From assembly GCA_947095585.1 (NCBI GenBank), contig OX352765.1, positions 23,962,254 to 24,026,253 on the forward strand: a stretch of DNA of 64,000 nt, given 5' to 3'. Positions 20,761-32,544 of the stretch are shown in pieces. A program made the translations under genes and the position numbers. Below the pieces are notes generated by a model that was not told the DNA's origin, did not search any database, and was given only the letters and a program-made list of their open reading frames with translations. Numbering within the stretch: the stretch's first letter is position 1; the number at the start of each line of letters is the position of its first letter. Source of the stretch: Nephrocerus scutellatus. Taxonomy: Eukaryota > Arthropoda > Insecta > Diptera > Pipunculidae.

Positions 20761-23374
20761 TTTAAAAAATTAAGCATACGATGCAGACCATCGTGTTATA
20801 TAAAGGTTCCCAAATTTTTTATCGTGTAGGAGTGTTGTTTTTGTACTTAGTTAGTGATTTTCTCAAGACTATGTAAAGTGAACATTAATTTGTTTGACAC
20901 TAGATCCCTCATATTTTCAGTTTATTTTTTTCATTCTTCTCATCGACTCTGTAATAAAATTTTTCAAATCGAAACGAACCTAAAAAACCATTATTGTACG
21001 TACCTACCATAAGCAAATTTACTTCAATTCAAATATAAATTCCCGCAAATCGGAGCAATTCTCAAAACTGTCAAATTTCATATTCATCGATATTTGAATA
21101 ATTTTCCGTCCCGTTTTGTGTATTCATGTCCCTGTATTGTATGACAAACTGCACACCTTTTTTAGCCCAAGAATAAAATCAAATCATCCCAAGGGTGTCT
21201 GTATGTGTGTTGTGAGATTTATATATTGCCAAAAAGCAAAAGGCAGGACAAAAAATTTCAAAATATGCCTCTTATCCCCCGTTTTATTATTTATATTTTT
21301 CCAACGCCATATGCTGTATGCCAATATTCCTACTCCAGCAATAATCGTTGTCATCCCCACTTTAATGTTGTGGAATTTTTTATACGCTTTGTCGTAAGGA
21401 TGTGACCATAAAATATATAACACCAAGAGCTTACAAGTCCAGCAAGGTGACTATAGTTGGACGAAACAGATTTTTTGTTGTATGTGTAGTCGATAGAAGT
21501 AGCTGTTATGTATTAAGGCTGTCTTATTCTCGAGTCAATTTAGCCGACATAATTCATTCTGCCTGTCAATGAGAAGAGATAGCTATCGACAGCAGCAATA
21601 TTTGGAAGTGGATTTTTCACAGCTCCAACTCTATACGGTTGGAGTTAGGTCAAAAGAAAAAAATAATAATAAGAAGAGGGCTTCATTCGATTTCAATAAA
21701 GATAAATGAGCATCGTTGTGTAGCAAGAGCGCATCAGGCCGTCATCTGCTAAGCCCCCGTGCTTGACCCACATGCGTGTACGAGTATACAAATAACACAT
21801 TTCGCCGATTCCGATTTACCCGAGAGTATTAATCTTCATTTGTTATTTTGCTGGGGGAGTCTCGAATCCCGTTTCCCGAATCCGTGTCATCCTTCTTCCT
21901 CTAATAATCGGCTTAATGAAGTCATCAGTGGTAAACACGTTCAATCAGTTCTTAATTGCATTGAACCGCACACTCGGACGACCGCACACCTTTCCATATG
22001 CACGCTATCCCAATAGCCTAAGGCAGACAATGATGGCCATCGTAATACAAAAACAAAATATTTTGACGGCTGCATTCGTTCGAGCACAACATCCGCTCCC
22101 ATTCAAAATTCGTTCGATTCCCGCATTTGACCATCAAATGACCAAAGGCCACACAATTACTCATTTAAGTTGGATTTGACGCACAAATGCAGAGCACAGC
22201 AAGCGGTCGTCCACCTCTAAGCTAACTAACGAGATTCGTGTAACAATTCAATTTCCCGTGCACATCACAAGAAAGGATCCTTCGAGCATCAATCCGGCAA
22301 TTATTGTTCGAGCGCGTGAACGCATAAAAGGCGACCCAACCAAAAGGTAAACAAAGATCTCAATTTCTTGTCCCTTGACAGATGATAAGTCCTTGTTGTG
22401 ATTATGTGTGCATGCTCGTGTGTGTCTTTGTGTGTGTCATACATAAAATTTAAAATTGAAACTGGTTGGTAACCGAAAATGGGTTGGTCCAATATACTCC
22501 TCCCGTCGATCGAAAACAACATCATCCGTTGTTTGATAAATGATCATCGAAGAAGTCGTCTTCAAGCTGGCAAAGGACACAACACACAAAAAAACGACAC
22601 CAACTACAAAATCGAAATAAATATGAACACAAAAAAAAAAGGAAACGCACGCACACTAATTTTGAAAAGGATATCGAGAGCATTTTAAAGGATGTACGCG
22701 TACATAGGGAAGGGAAGACCACCACCATATGCAGGATGTGTTTGGCATTTGGTTTGGACTTCTTGCAATTGGATTGCGAGCGAATCGACGGGAGGTCCTC
22801 TGATGGACATATTGACTTGAATTGAAAATTCTGGTTGTTTTGTTTTTATTGATGCTCGAATTTATATTTATAGCTCGCAATTTACTTTTTTATTTATTTT
22901 GCGACAAAAAAAAATGGAATGTGGTGGGGTGTGTATTTATGTTCAATCGGTTCTAAAAAATATCTTCAAAGTTTTACACAAATTAATACCAAATAAAAAA
23001 TAAGTTTCGCAGAAATCTGTAGTTCTACTTACTGCAACCTTAAAATCTTTAAGGGAAAATGATCATTTCCATCTAAAAGGATCAGATCGGAAGAGTTAAA
23101 AATATGGAGTTAAAAATATACAGCGATGAAAATATCAAATTGAATTGTTTCTTCAATAAAATGTGCGAAAGCAAATCCATTTAAATACAGGTTGTGTTGA
23201 ACCACCTTTGTATAATGACAATTATTAACTAATGACTTGCAATTAAAAGCAAAATTAAAAATAAAGTAAATTTATGAAAAGGAAGTTAGTCCTTCAAGTT
23301 GTCAAACTCAATCCAATTGATGGTAGCAGTCAAAAACTTGATTCGGGGATATTATTCTACCGAATAAGTGCTTG
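20761..23374. other. No gene recognised
   Basis: Several open frames of 60-93 codons overlap on both strands with no recognisable domain. The stretch 21750-22760 is less AT-rich and looks single-copy; it may be non-coding functional DNA. A GT-rich run lies at about 22400-22440. Confidence 0.4.
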
Positions 23375-23515
23375 TAGTCCTAATTCTGTACATTCAAGAA
23401 GCTTTTGATAAAGTGTACGACTCTGGTTGATATCACCTGCTCCTTAAATTAAAACATATTTTATGGCGTACCACAAGATTTCGCTCTTAGACCGTTATTT
23501 CATAATATTGGCTCC
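23375..23515 (+). pseudogene. LINE reverse transcriptase fragment
   Basis: The plus strand reads QEAFDKVYDSG, where D is the first catalytic aspartate of RT motif A, then YHLLLKLKHIL. After a frame change it reads YGVPQDFALRPLFHNI, a degenerate GVPQGSVLGPLLFxI block B. The loop between them is deleted. This is the jockey/CR1 type. It probably belongs with the similar piece at 24228-24470. Confidence 0.7.
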
Positions 23516-24127
23516 ATCTCTCTGTCTTAACCTCGTCTATTGTTTAAAATGCAACAAGAATATGAGCGTTTTGCATTATTGTACTACAAGTCCGCCTGTT
23601 ATTCGAAAAAACAGGCCGGTGATTTGCATTATTTAATTTGATGTTATTTGTCTTACAATGAAAATATTTATTTTATTGAAAAATGTGGGAATCTCTGAAA
23701 GAATTGTCTTTTTATGTTGGTTTTCATCATGCGGCTTTTTTATGTTCGCCTTTTTAATACTAAATCCTCTCAATTATTATATACTGTTGATGTTTCAATA
23801 TTTGACGATCAAGAATGTGCGAGCGAGCATGGGTGAGCACGTGACAATGGACAATTTGTATAGGAATTTTGCAAAGGAGCTGAGAAGATTGACTTTTCAG
23901 CATTAGATTGAACTTCTTATACCGGGGATCGGTTTTGTTCTGCCGACCCTTTTTGTTAACACTACTCTAATAAGCAACTTGCTACAGTGAGTCGGAATAT
24001 TTTTCAAAATGTGATTGTGAATATATATGTAACCTCATCACGCTTAAGCCCTAAAGACATATCGATTGGTGCTCCTAAAGTTTTAATGGTCAGTAGTATT
24101 CATCGGAACTGCATAAAAACAGAAATT
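23516..24127. other. No gene recognised
   Basis: This is an AT-rich spacer between LINE and SINE fragments. The open frame at 23658-23906 is hydrophobic but unrecognised. Confidence 0.35.
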
Positions 24128-24224
24128 ATCCATTTGTGTGCAAAAATATAGGTACATGCTCAACACAAATGGTTGCGAGAAGCTAGACATTGTACCACAA
24201 TAGTCTGTCGTGCCGAATATTATC
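24128..24224 (+). mobile_element. SINE, 5'-truncated copy
   Basis: The sequence CCATTTGTGTGCAAAAATAT, TACATGCTCAACACAAATGG, TTGCGAGAAGCTAG and GTCTGTCGTGCCGAATATTAT is the 3' half of the tRNA-derived SINE described at 40317-40612. The tRNA-like head is absent. The copy lies directly before a LINE RT fragment. Confidence 0.85.
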
Positions 24225-24227
24225 AAA

Positions 24228-24470
24228 ATAAAAATTGCATGTAATGATATTTCTTCATCTTCGCATGGCATCAACGCTGCTGTGCCACAAGGTTCATCCT
24301 TGTCGCCTACGCTTTTTTTAATATGAATTAATGTACCTATTGTCTTCTACAACCTGCGATGTCTATTTATTTGCTGATGATACATAGCTATCGGCTTTCC
24401 ATTCAGTTTGTCAGTCAAAAAGAATGCAATTGTCGCTTGATTGGTTCGCCAGATTTAATGAATACGCCTT
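24228..24470 (+). pseudogene. LINE reverse transcriptase fragment
   Basis: The plus strand reads INAAVPQGSSLSPTLFLI (RT block B), then CDVYLFADDT (catalytic box) and LSLDWFARFNEYAF. It has the same family features as the minus-strand LINE at 55382-58656 (VPQGSSLSPTLFL). The FADD box is intact, but a stop follows LFLI and another lies after FADDT. Confidence 0.85.
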
Positions 24471-24711
24471 TTTTTTGTTAACATTCTAGTCATTCAGCAT
24501 TATGGGCCAACAGTAATTAATGGTGCACTTATTGCGAGACCTGATTCACTTCAAAGTTAAGGTTTAAAGCTTTCAAGAAAGTTTCCTTTAAGGAAAATAT
24601 TTATTAAGTTTCAATAACAGCGAGCTAATGCTTATGTTTTATAAAACGTTGTAACCTCTACTTCACCCCCTCTGAACGATTAGGATTATATAAGTTTATG
24701 TGTTAGACCAA
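24471..24711. other. No gene recognised
   Basis: This is AT-rich sequence separating a LINE RT fragment from a SINE. It may be decayed LINE sequence, but no motif is left. Confidence 0.3.
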
Positions 24712-24985
24712 GTGGGCGCAGTGCCTAATCGTTTAGTGCATGGATCTCTGAGCATAAGTTTCGTAGTTCGGATCCCAGAAAACACCAAAAGTATTTTTCA
24801 CGGTCTCACCTCTCGCGAATATCTGAAAACATCCAAAAGTCACGGAAAGCCTTTCAATTCGCTGTTCAGATACGATATTTAACTGTAGGGCCCTTCCATT
24901 TGTGTGTAGAAATGTACATGCACAACACAATGAGAAGCTAAGCCTTGGAACGCAACAGTCTGTCGCGCAGAATATTTTTATTATG
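24712..24985 (+). mobile_element. tRNA-derived SINE, near full length
   Basis: This copy has a degenerate tRNA-like head with box B AGTTCGGATCC at about 24768-24778. The family body follows: AAAAGTATTTTTCACGGT, CCTCTCGCGAAT, CCATTTGTGTGTAGAAATGT and GTCTGTCGCGCAGAATATTTTTATTAT. Box A is badly mutated, so the copy is old and probably transcriptionally dead. It sits between LINE RT (24228-24470) and LINE C-terminal (25120-25365) pieces, so it may have split one LINE. Confidence 0.85.
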
Positions 24986-25119
24986 TCAGAACAATATTGA
25001 AATTTAATTTATGTGGTGGTGCTCCCATATAACCATATGATAAGCGATGTACCCATTACTTCATCTCTTGATTCTTTGGAGCATAAACGAAATGTAGGAG
25101 CCTTATACCTTTTCTATTA

Positions 25120-25365
25120 TTTTACTACGGTAGATGCTCTTCAGAAACCCATTCGCTAGCTCCAGGTCCTGTTGTCAACAAGGTTAACACTCGTTAAGAT
25201 TTGCCTTTTTCATGTAGAACCCAAAATTTAAATCTCTCTTTTATCCGAGAGTGACATCGATGTGGAATCAGTTAGTCGACTCCGTGTTTCCCGAAGCGGT
25301 TAATCTACATGCCTTCAAAAATGACGTAAACAAGTTCCTGACGGTCCAAATTGTTCAATAGAGGA
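25120..25365 (+). pseudogene. LINE C-terminal tail
   Basis: The plus strand reads SFIPRVTSMWNQLVDSVFP, then EAVNLHAFKNDVNKFL. This matches the end of ORF2 in the LINE group with FADDSTL boxes (usual form: SFxPRTxxLWNxLPxxVFPxxYNLxxFKxxVxxxL). The reading frame is short and open only around the motif. It is likely the same element as the RT piece at 24228-24470, separated by the SINE. Confidence 0.85.
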
Positions 25366-28300
25366 TCTAAGAATTTTTTGTATTATTTATAATATTTTCT
25401 TGGTTAGGGTTTTTTAAGTTTTCCCTGACCATGACCCATTGATTAAAGCATTTGGACTCGCATCGTTTTACTTTCTGGTTTTTTTTCCCCTAATGCTTTT
25501 TCAATGAATCAGGAAGAAATATAAGAAAATAAATTGAAACCGGCTACAAACGTTAGGAATATGATACATTGTAAGTTACAAAGGTCTCTTTCGATTTTAA
25601 TTTTATTTTTAATAAAGGGCACAGCCCACTTTATTGCCGTTGCGCTAATCATTCAGGTAGTTCCTTCTTGGCTATAAGTATATGTATAAAAAATTTGCAT
25701 TCCTAGAATTGATTTGGAGCCGAGCGAGAGTAAATTGCCATTCAGAATGAAGCCAAATTCCATTCATTGATTTACAATAAAATCAACAAGAGTCAAAGCC
25801 ATTCTATTGACGATGTCGGTGTATATCTTCCTAAGCCAATTTTCGCTCATAGACAAATATATGTCGCTTCAACTCGAAGAAGATATCATGGAAATTTATA
25901 AGGAGATTTCCTTAAGAACTCGAGAATATTAAGAAGAAACAGTATTACTTCTTAAGGAATAAAACTGAAAGCGTTTCGATGCAGTACATTTTACAGCATA
26001 ACAAATGGACCGAACATTACAACGTTCTTTATATTTGACATCCAATTGAAAATGAAAATGATCAACAAAATTAAGAGAAATCCTGTGTACAGCCCCGAAC
26101 TGAAAGTTACCCCAACCAAATGACTCTTCTAAGATCTCCATCACTTTACTACAAAACCCAAAACAAGCTAATTCATTTATCTAACCAATCCTTGTTATAA
26201 ATAAATCAATGCAAATGAACATCGCAAATGAACATCTTATTTCGGTTAAATTCCATATATAGAGATCTCAAAATGACAGCAAAGTTATTTCGTGATGGAC
26301 GAGTACACCTTTAGTTGTTTTGTCTTGTGATTCCTTTTATTGTCAACCTAATAGACACGACACAAATGGATAACAAAAAATGGCAATGGCCAATTTACAT
26401 CCATTGTTTCATTTGTGTCCGCATTTAACTCTAAATACGATCCGATTCTTTGTTCTGTGTTTTCCTGGTGATGCTGATGTTGTACGAGCAAACTGATGGT
26501 CACATGTGGTGCACCAAAAAACAAACAAAAAATCGAAACAAACACTCTAACAATGCCCACAGTTTGTTCTACACATGACTGTTGACCAAAATATTGTGGT
26601 TCGCAATTTTTACGACACATGTTAGGCTGAGTGCACCTACTCTGCTGGTCACAAACCGATCAAGAAGTATAAATGTCCTGCCTATAGACTGCCCTTAGGT
26701 ACCCAACACAGCTCGATCCTAGATCTTACAAGTCCTATGCACATTTGTTTTTGCTAACCCGCTGTGTTCGTTTGGTAAATTACAACTCCAGCAGCTCAGA
26801 GCTGAGTAGCCGCAGATACCGGAATCTAATTTAGATTCAGTGTCAGTCTGATTTGTGTGTATAGTGTCTTTCTGGTTGCTGATTGTCAGTGTCATAATAC
26901 TCAGAGATAGAACATAAGACGGCAAACAATTGTTGACCTACAACCACTACTACTGTTACTCCTCTCGTCCTGATGACGAGCACTGTACGCAATAGTAAGC
27001 AATCATGCCATTAGTAAGCGAGTAATGTCGCTTGTCGCACATCGGGTGGCATGGTAGACGTAACATTTCCTGGTTCTTGGTATATATGCGTTTGCTTCTA
27101 CATCACGGTCTGTTGCTGGCCTTGGTGCAACGGTGACTCGCGCAGCATGAACAGCGCCCTAAGAATATGGAAAAACGAGAGAGGAATTTCTATAAACAAA
27201 AATGTGGACATGTGGGCGAGCGAAAATGATTCTATTACTTCCATCCTAGTGGAATTCCGCAGAGGTGCCTTGTACATATAAAAGTGATTTTCGTTTTGGT
27301 ACAAATACGCACTTCGAAACATTGCCTAATGATACTTTAGTACCCGTGTACGCGAGTATGTTCTTTTCTGACAGAAAAGACCACCAAGAATTGGGTATAC
27401 CTCTTGCCATGCCATGATAAAACCATAGACCCGTAAGTTCTTCTTCTTTTGAGAAATGTTCGTTTCCACTTATACTTCCATGGGAAATGTCCACATGTCC
27501 TTTCTCTTTCCTTTGTATTTTCCGTGTCTGTCCATTTCATTCATAAATCGATTGATTTTTTTTTTGCCTTTTCAATTTTTCTCTTAATAATCCTGTTACA
27601 TCAGAGGGAATTCAAGGAATTTATCATTAGAGTCAGTTGTGTGCTGCGGCATATCGAAGATTTGTCTCTCAATTCAATTCCATTTATACTGAAATGGAAT
27701 TCCCTTTGAAGCATTAGTGTAGTGAATGCCTTTCCGAATATCCTTGGTATCTCTGTGAAAAGGACTTTAGCGCTTTATATAATTTCAAGTGATTTTTTCA
27801 TCAATAATGACAGCTCTGAAGAATCTTTCACACTACTCTAGATATTCAAGAATTTGTTGTCTTGGTCAGAAGGAACAGGGAGCTTATGAGTATTGAGTAA
27901 GATGTGGCCAATCCCCATTGTGCCGTTATTATCTACTAACAGCATTGGTATACCACAATTATTTAAAGTCGTGGAACACGGATTTCAACGACTTAATGTA
28001 ATTTTTTATGTTACCTCAACAGAATCTACCTATTCCCGTCTCATATAAGATTTCGGTTCCCTCGGCGATATGATCCCTAAATATTAGGCGTACTATAGGT
28101 ATTTCTGCAGCCTCACTGCATATTTAATGAACATAAAGACATCAAAATTCGATGGAGAAAGTGGCAAGGAAAATTCTAATGCTACACAAGCAGTGCAATG
28201 TAATGCACTTATCCAGGCTACCAAAAGAGTAAATCTGGCCTAGAGCATTATAACAGAAATCCATAACGATACGAACGAAAAGTGTTGCTTAGAGGGACAA

Positions 28301-28379
28301 CTCTTCACAACTAATGGGGAAATATCATCTGGCCTAGCAGATTTGTGAGTGTTGAGTCGTTTAAAACTCTAGCAATTGC
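25366..28379. other. No gene recognised
   Basis: This is anonymous AT-rich DNA. Open frames up to 90 codons (26348-26620 minus, 27449-27709 plus) carry no motif I know. A short block at about 25626-25672 (AGCCCAC, TATTGCCGT, ATCATTCAGG, AGTTC) reappears in similar form at about 62228-62272, so it is part of some dispersed repeat. Confidence 0.4.
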
Positions 28380-28610
28380 ACGAGTACAAGTCTAAATCTG
28401 TCCCATAGAGTTTTCTATACTCGGAGGTGCATGCGGCAGCAATGCACAATTCGGAAGCGTGGGGCTAGCTGCAAAATGAACAGCAAACAGATTGGCCTTC
28501 CGCTTACAGCTGACAACTGGATTGTCATTATAAATGAGCGTTAGATCGAAGACAAGGCTGTGTTTTTGACTCTTTTCACGAATGACCAAAATTTTTACTA
28601 CCATTGGGAC
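28380..28610 (-). pseudogene. LINE endonuclease-RT linker fragment
   Basis: The minus strand reads LVFDLTLIYNDNPVVS, KRKANLFAVHFAASPTLPN, then PPSIENSMGQI. It is like the segment between endonuclease and RT of jockey/CR1-type LINEs (VVSxxxKAxLFAxHFAxNSTLP, then PP...MG). It is a single short open frame. It lies just upstream of a plus-strand LINE of a different clade in opposite orientation. Confidence 0.65.
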
Positions 28611-28624
28611 ATTGTAGTATTTTT

Positions 28625-29594
28625 TGCCTCAATTTTTGGTAGTCGGTGAATTTGACTGGCTTGAAGAATCTTGCGGATATACCTTCTTCTTTCTAAATGG
28701 GGAACAGACACCATTGGAAAATGGAGCTGTATGATTTACCTAGGATACTTGATGAGATAATCCATATAGCATCGAAAATGTAAAAAGTTCAGTACAGAGA
28801 GCGGAAATCATGGCTAGAATTCTTGTCTTGACTGAAGAGTAATGTCATATCTGTTAAGGATATCCACATTTTCTCGAATAGCCAGGCTGCGCTAAAGTCC
28901 ATGGAATCAGTCTCCACTAATTCAATTCTGGCCCGGAATTGCCGATCGTCTCTTGAGGAGATGGCGAAGCAATTAAACATTTACCTGTGCTGGGTGCCGG
29001 GGCATAGAGACATTCCTGGCAACTGTATGGCCGATGAACTCGCCAAACATGGAACCACACTACCCCTTTTTCTTGAATATGGTTCACCAGGCATGCCGAT
29101 CGCTTCGTGAAAACTCATGTTTAAACGGGATGATATAATAAAAACTAATTAAAGATGGTCAAACGGTACAACTTGCATAGCAACGAAGCAGATCTGGCCC
29201 AAACTAGATCCGAAACGCTTCAAGTGTTTGATCTCTCAAAACAGACTGCACATTAGTGCCATTATAGGTGTCATAACTGGACACTGTCTCATAGGCAAGC
29301 ATGCAGAAATACTAGGAGTCTTTTCCAACGATTTCTGCAGAAGCTGCATGGATGAGGAGAGAAGGAGGAAACCACTCTCCATCTATTTTGTACGTGCCCA
29401 GTTCTCTCGAATAGGCGGAAGCGGAACGAACTAAACCAAATTGATATTAACAGTTTATTGCGCTTCATACGAAGCTCCAACTGGTTCAACGAGTAGGCGG
29501 GGGATTGTCTAGATCCTTGTGGTATCACAATGGACCTTCATGGTCTAAGTGCGTCGGTCTTGACTGACGGCCACTTCAACCTAACCTAACCTAA
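28625..29594 (+). pseudogene. LINE ORF2 C-terminal: RNase H domain and 3' end
   Basis: The plus strand reads AEIMARILVL, then IHIFSNSQAALKSMESV (RNase H, with the catalytic D of SDSQAA replaced by N), then LNIYLCWVPGHRDIPGNCMADELAKHG (28975-29055, the WVPGHxxIxGNxxADxLA signature with its aspartate kept). It continues as KQIWPKLDPKRFKCL, then GVITGHCLIGKHA, FCRSCMDEE. The element closes with ATCACAATGGACC, GGTCTAAGTGCG and CAACCTAACCTAACCTAA (29577-29594). This is the order of insect I/LOA-group LINEs. The RNase H part is open for about 70 codons; frames change on either side. Confidence 0.9.
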
Positions 29595-29679
29595 GTATAG
29601 AGAGCAATATTTGTAAACACCCACCACAACCTTTGCGACAATAACCAATTCAGCGATAACTATTCGACCGAACAAGATG

Positions 29680-29945
29680 AGAAATTATGTACTTGAATTT
29701 CATTCCACAAGGAGAAGATTTTCCAGTTATTTACACTTTGTGTAATCTGCAAAAGAGAGATGATACCTTTCACTACTTGGGCAGGTGCCCTATTCTAAGC
29801 GAATTTAGTTGTCACCTATTTGGTAAGGGAATTCTGGAGAAGTCTGAAATGGTGAAGATTTTAAATGGTACGGACTGGAACCAACTGCACAATTATTGTT
29901 GAAAAGTGTTAAAATACAGAAGAGCGATAGTCAAAGAATACTTGT
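29680..29945 (+). pseudogene. LINE ORF2 C-terminal fragment, different clade
   Basis: The open frame at 29687-29902 reads YTLCNLQKRDDTFHYLGRCP, ILSEFS, then MVKILNGTDWNQLHNYC. The frame just after it gives VLKYRRAIVKEYL. This is a zinc-finger-like tail (CxxCN, HxLGxCPIL, LNGxxWxxLxxYC, AxxYRxxLIxEF) found at the end of several insect LINEs. It follows the (CCTAA)n-ended LINE by about 90 bases and is probably a separate insertion. Confidence 0.75.
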
Positions 29946-30084
29946 GAATATACATAATAACAGTATCGTCAAACTAGAGCAGACGACTTTTTAGTCATGT
30001 CTTTAATTAAAGAAGTAAAAACTTGTCTTAGTAATGAATAATTGTTATTGAATAAAAATATTATCTATATATTTTTTTTAAAAT

Positions 30085-30165
30085 CTATGAAAATACTTTC
30101 TGTAAAACATTTGGAAGTGATCCGGCCCCACAGCCGAGATTGCAATACACATATGTGTTCCTCAT
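30085..30165 (+). repeat. Family B repeat, short fragment
   Basis: The sequence AAATACTTTCTGTAAAACATTTGGAAGTGATCCGG, in pieces AATACTTTCTGTAAAA, TTTGGAAGTGATC and GCAATACACATATGTG, matches the middle of family B. The fragment is about 80 bases with no termini. Confidence 0.5.
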
Positions 30166-32544
30166 TTACAAAAAAAAATTTAATTTTTATTGGTTGGTAT
30201 TTTCAATTCAAAATAATTACTTTGTACGCAATAGTTACATTAGGTAGAACCTTAGAAATATGTTCCAAAATTATTATCTATGCCTAACTATTTTAAGGAC
30301 GATGTGGGAAAACCTCTGCATATACATACGCTGCGTTTAGGATTTTCTGTTCTTTTTGTAGAGAATTTCCGCAGATAATGGAACATAAATAGGAAAACAG
30401 GATAACAAATAAACATCCTTGCAGGAATTGTGAATAACAATATAGATGAGTCGCGCACTATCGCAGACCAATAGGCAGACGACGGGAATAACCAAACGGG
30501 AAAGGAAACTTATGTAAATCCTTGCTTTGCATACCCGGACAGTAAACAACTTGTTGGTGCGTGTGCCATGCCGATGATCATGTTGACATGAAGTAACAAA
30601 ATGTTAGTTCGTTAATAGTGCGATGTGATGTTAGAGTCTCTTGATGCACATCCTAAATGTGGAAAACCGCCACAAAAGCCACAAAATAATCGCTGAACTG
30701 TAAACACGTGGAAGCATTTCACACATCGACGACTCACGCAGCAGCAATGTTGTTTACTTTAAATTCGGATTAGTGTGGAAAAATGGATAATGCCCATTGG
30801 TGGCGGCGTGTGTGTACTCGTCGTACCTGCTTTTTTGTGAAAACTCCAAGCTCGTACCAGCGTAAATTCCAGATCATTTTCCAACTCTGACTCTGCCACT
30901 GGATGCGGCCAAATGTGATTTGCAAAATCGCCAACACATGTTTTAGATTAAATTGGCATCATTAATGTATTGTTGTGGTGGTGGTGGTGGTGATGGTGGT
31001 ATGCGATGTCCTTTCATTATAATGAAGTCCCTTTCTTGTATGCATGTGTGTTCGCGTTGCGTGTACAGATCGGTCACTGCGGTATCATAATAATCGTATA
31101 TTGCTGCGATGGTTTTCATTGCGGGAGTTCCCATACGCATACGCGTGTGTACTGTGGTCCTGATGGCTTTTGGTTTTGTAATAATGCGGCTTATTGTGGC
31201 CGACTAGCCTGCTGCTGCCGATGCTGGCTGCTGGCTGGCCATATCAGGCATTAACGACTCTACTTATACACCTACACACACCGAACATGCTAAGTACTTT
31301 TGTAAACAGATTTGGTAATGAGTTGTAAAAACATAAAATAAATATGTTGATCAACAATACAGAGCAATACCAAAATAACCGTTATTAAAATAATAATAAT
31401 TAATTATTAATGTTGTTGTTGTTTGTGTGAAAAACCCATATGACACATGCGAAAATCCCATCGATTCCATATGGATGCGATGACTGTAGACAACAAGCCG
31501 GAGATTTGCGGCCAATTCCATCAGGCGACTCGAGATTATGTGGCTGTGTCTTATAAAAATATTGGCCTTTGCATCATACAAACAGGATTATCTAATCCGG
31601 CTGCAAGTGAGGTGCTTTAGATGAAAATCCAATTCGTATGTTTGTTGACATGATGCTTGCCTTCTGGATCCTTTTATTTCCGGATAATTAATTCATGTGA
31701 CGAGGAAGTCTGAGAGGATATATCGTTATGAGTTGTCGTACATCGTCATTGCAAGATCATTCACCACATCAGTCAGTCAGAGGAAATCCTTTTGAAATGC
31801 CGTTCGTGTGAAATAGGATTATAGTTACTTTGGCCTTCTCACATGCGTATTTCGCCAACAACAACAACCACAACAACAACGAAGTTTTTCTCTTTTGTTC
31901 TATTGCTGAAGGACGCACATGATACTCCACCGACTTCGTGACGGTTCGACTCGCTGTCGGATAATTTTAGTTTTAATTTGACTGATTACCCTTCGGACTC
32001 CGGCAAGCGGTGGGTTTGGATTGGATATGACGCTGCCAGGAACAACGAGCGAGCACAACGATTTTTGTCATTATGATTGCGATTACGATTAACATAAGAA
32101 TAATTATTAGGAAGGGAAGGGATAACGAAAATGTCATTTACCGCAGAACACAAACTCACTCATGTATACACGGGTATTGGTAAATTTTCAAATCGCCTTG
32201 AAGTCGAACAGATGATCGAGTGATAGGGGAATGGAGGGATGTAGATTAAAAATATAGAAATTTCAGAGAGGTGACATCAATCAAAGAGCAGCCGTGTTCA
32301 CGAATAACTTATAGCACACACTTTGCAGAGGTTTTTTACTTCTATTTCTAGCAAATATTTGTTAGCATTAACACGGGTGAAGTACACGTCAATGGCGTGG
32401 TTTAACCCTTATGCAACCAGCAAGTATACTTTGTACACATTTTACGCTCAAAGCAATGGCATTCCAGAACGAACATTTTCTCGAAACCGATAGCGTTTCT
32501 ATTCATTAATTGATGTATTTTGTATTTCTCGAAAAAATCTTTTA
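30166..32544. other. No gene recognised; trinucleotide runs
   Basis: This is a single-copy-looking stretch, less AT-rich at 30600-31260. Simple repeats are a GGT run at 30970-31000 and CAA runs near 31858-31881. Open frames up to 82 codons (31006-31254) are cysteine-rich by virtue of TGC/TGT repeats and are not credible proteins. Confidence 0.4.
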
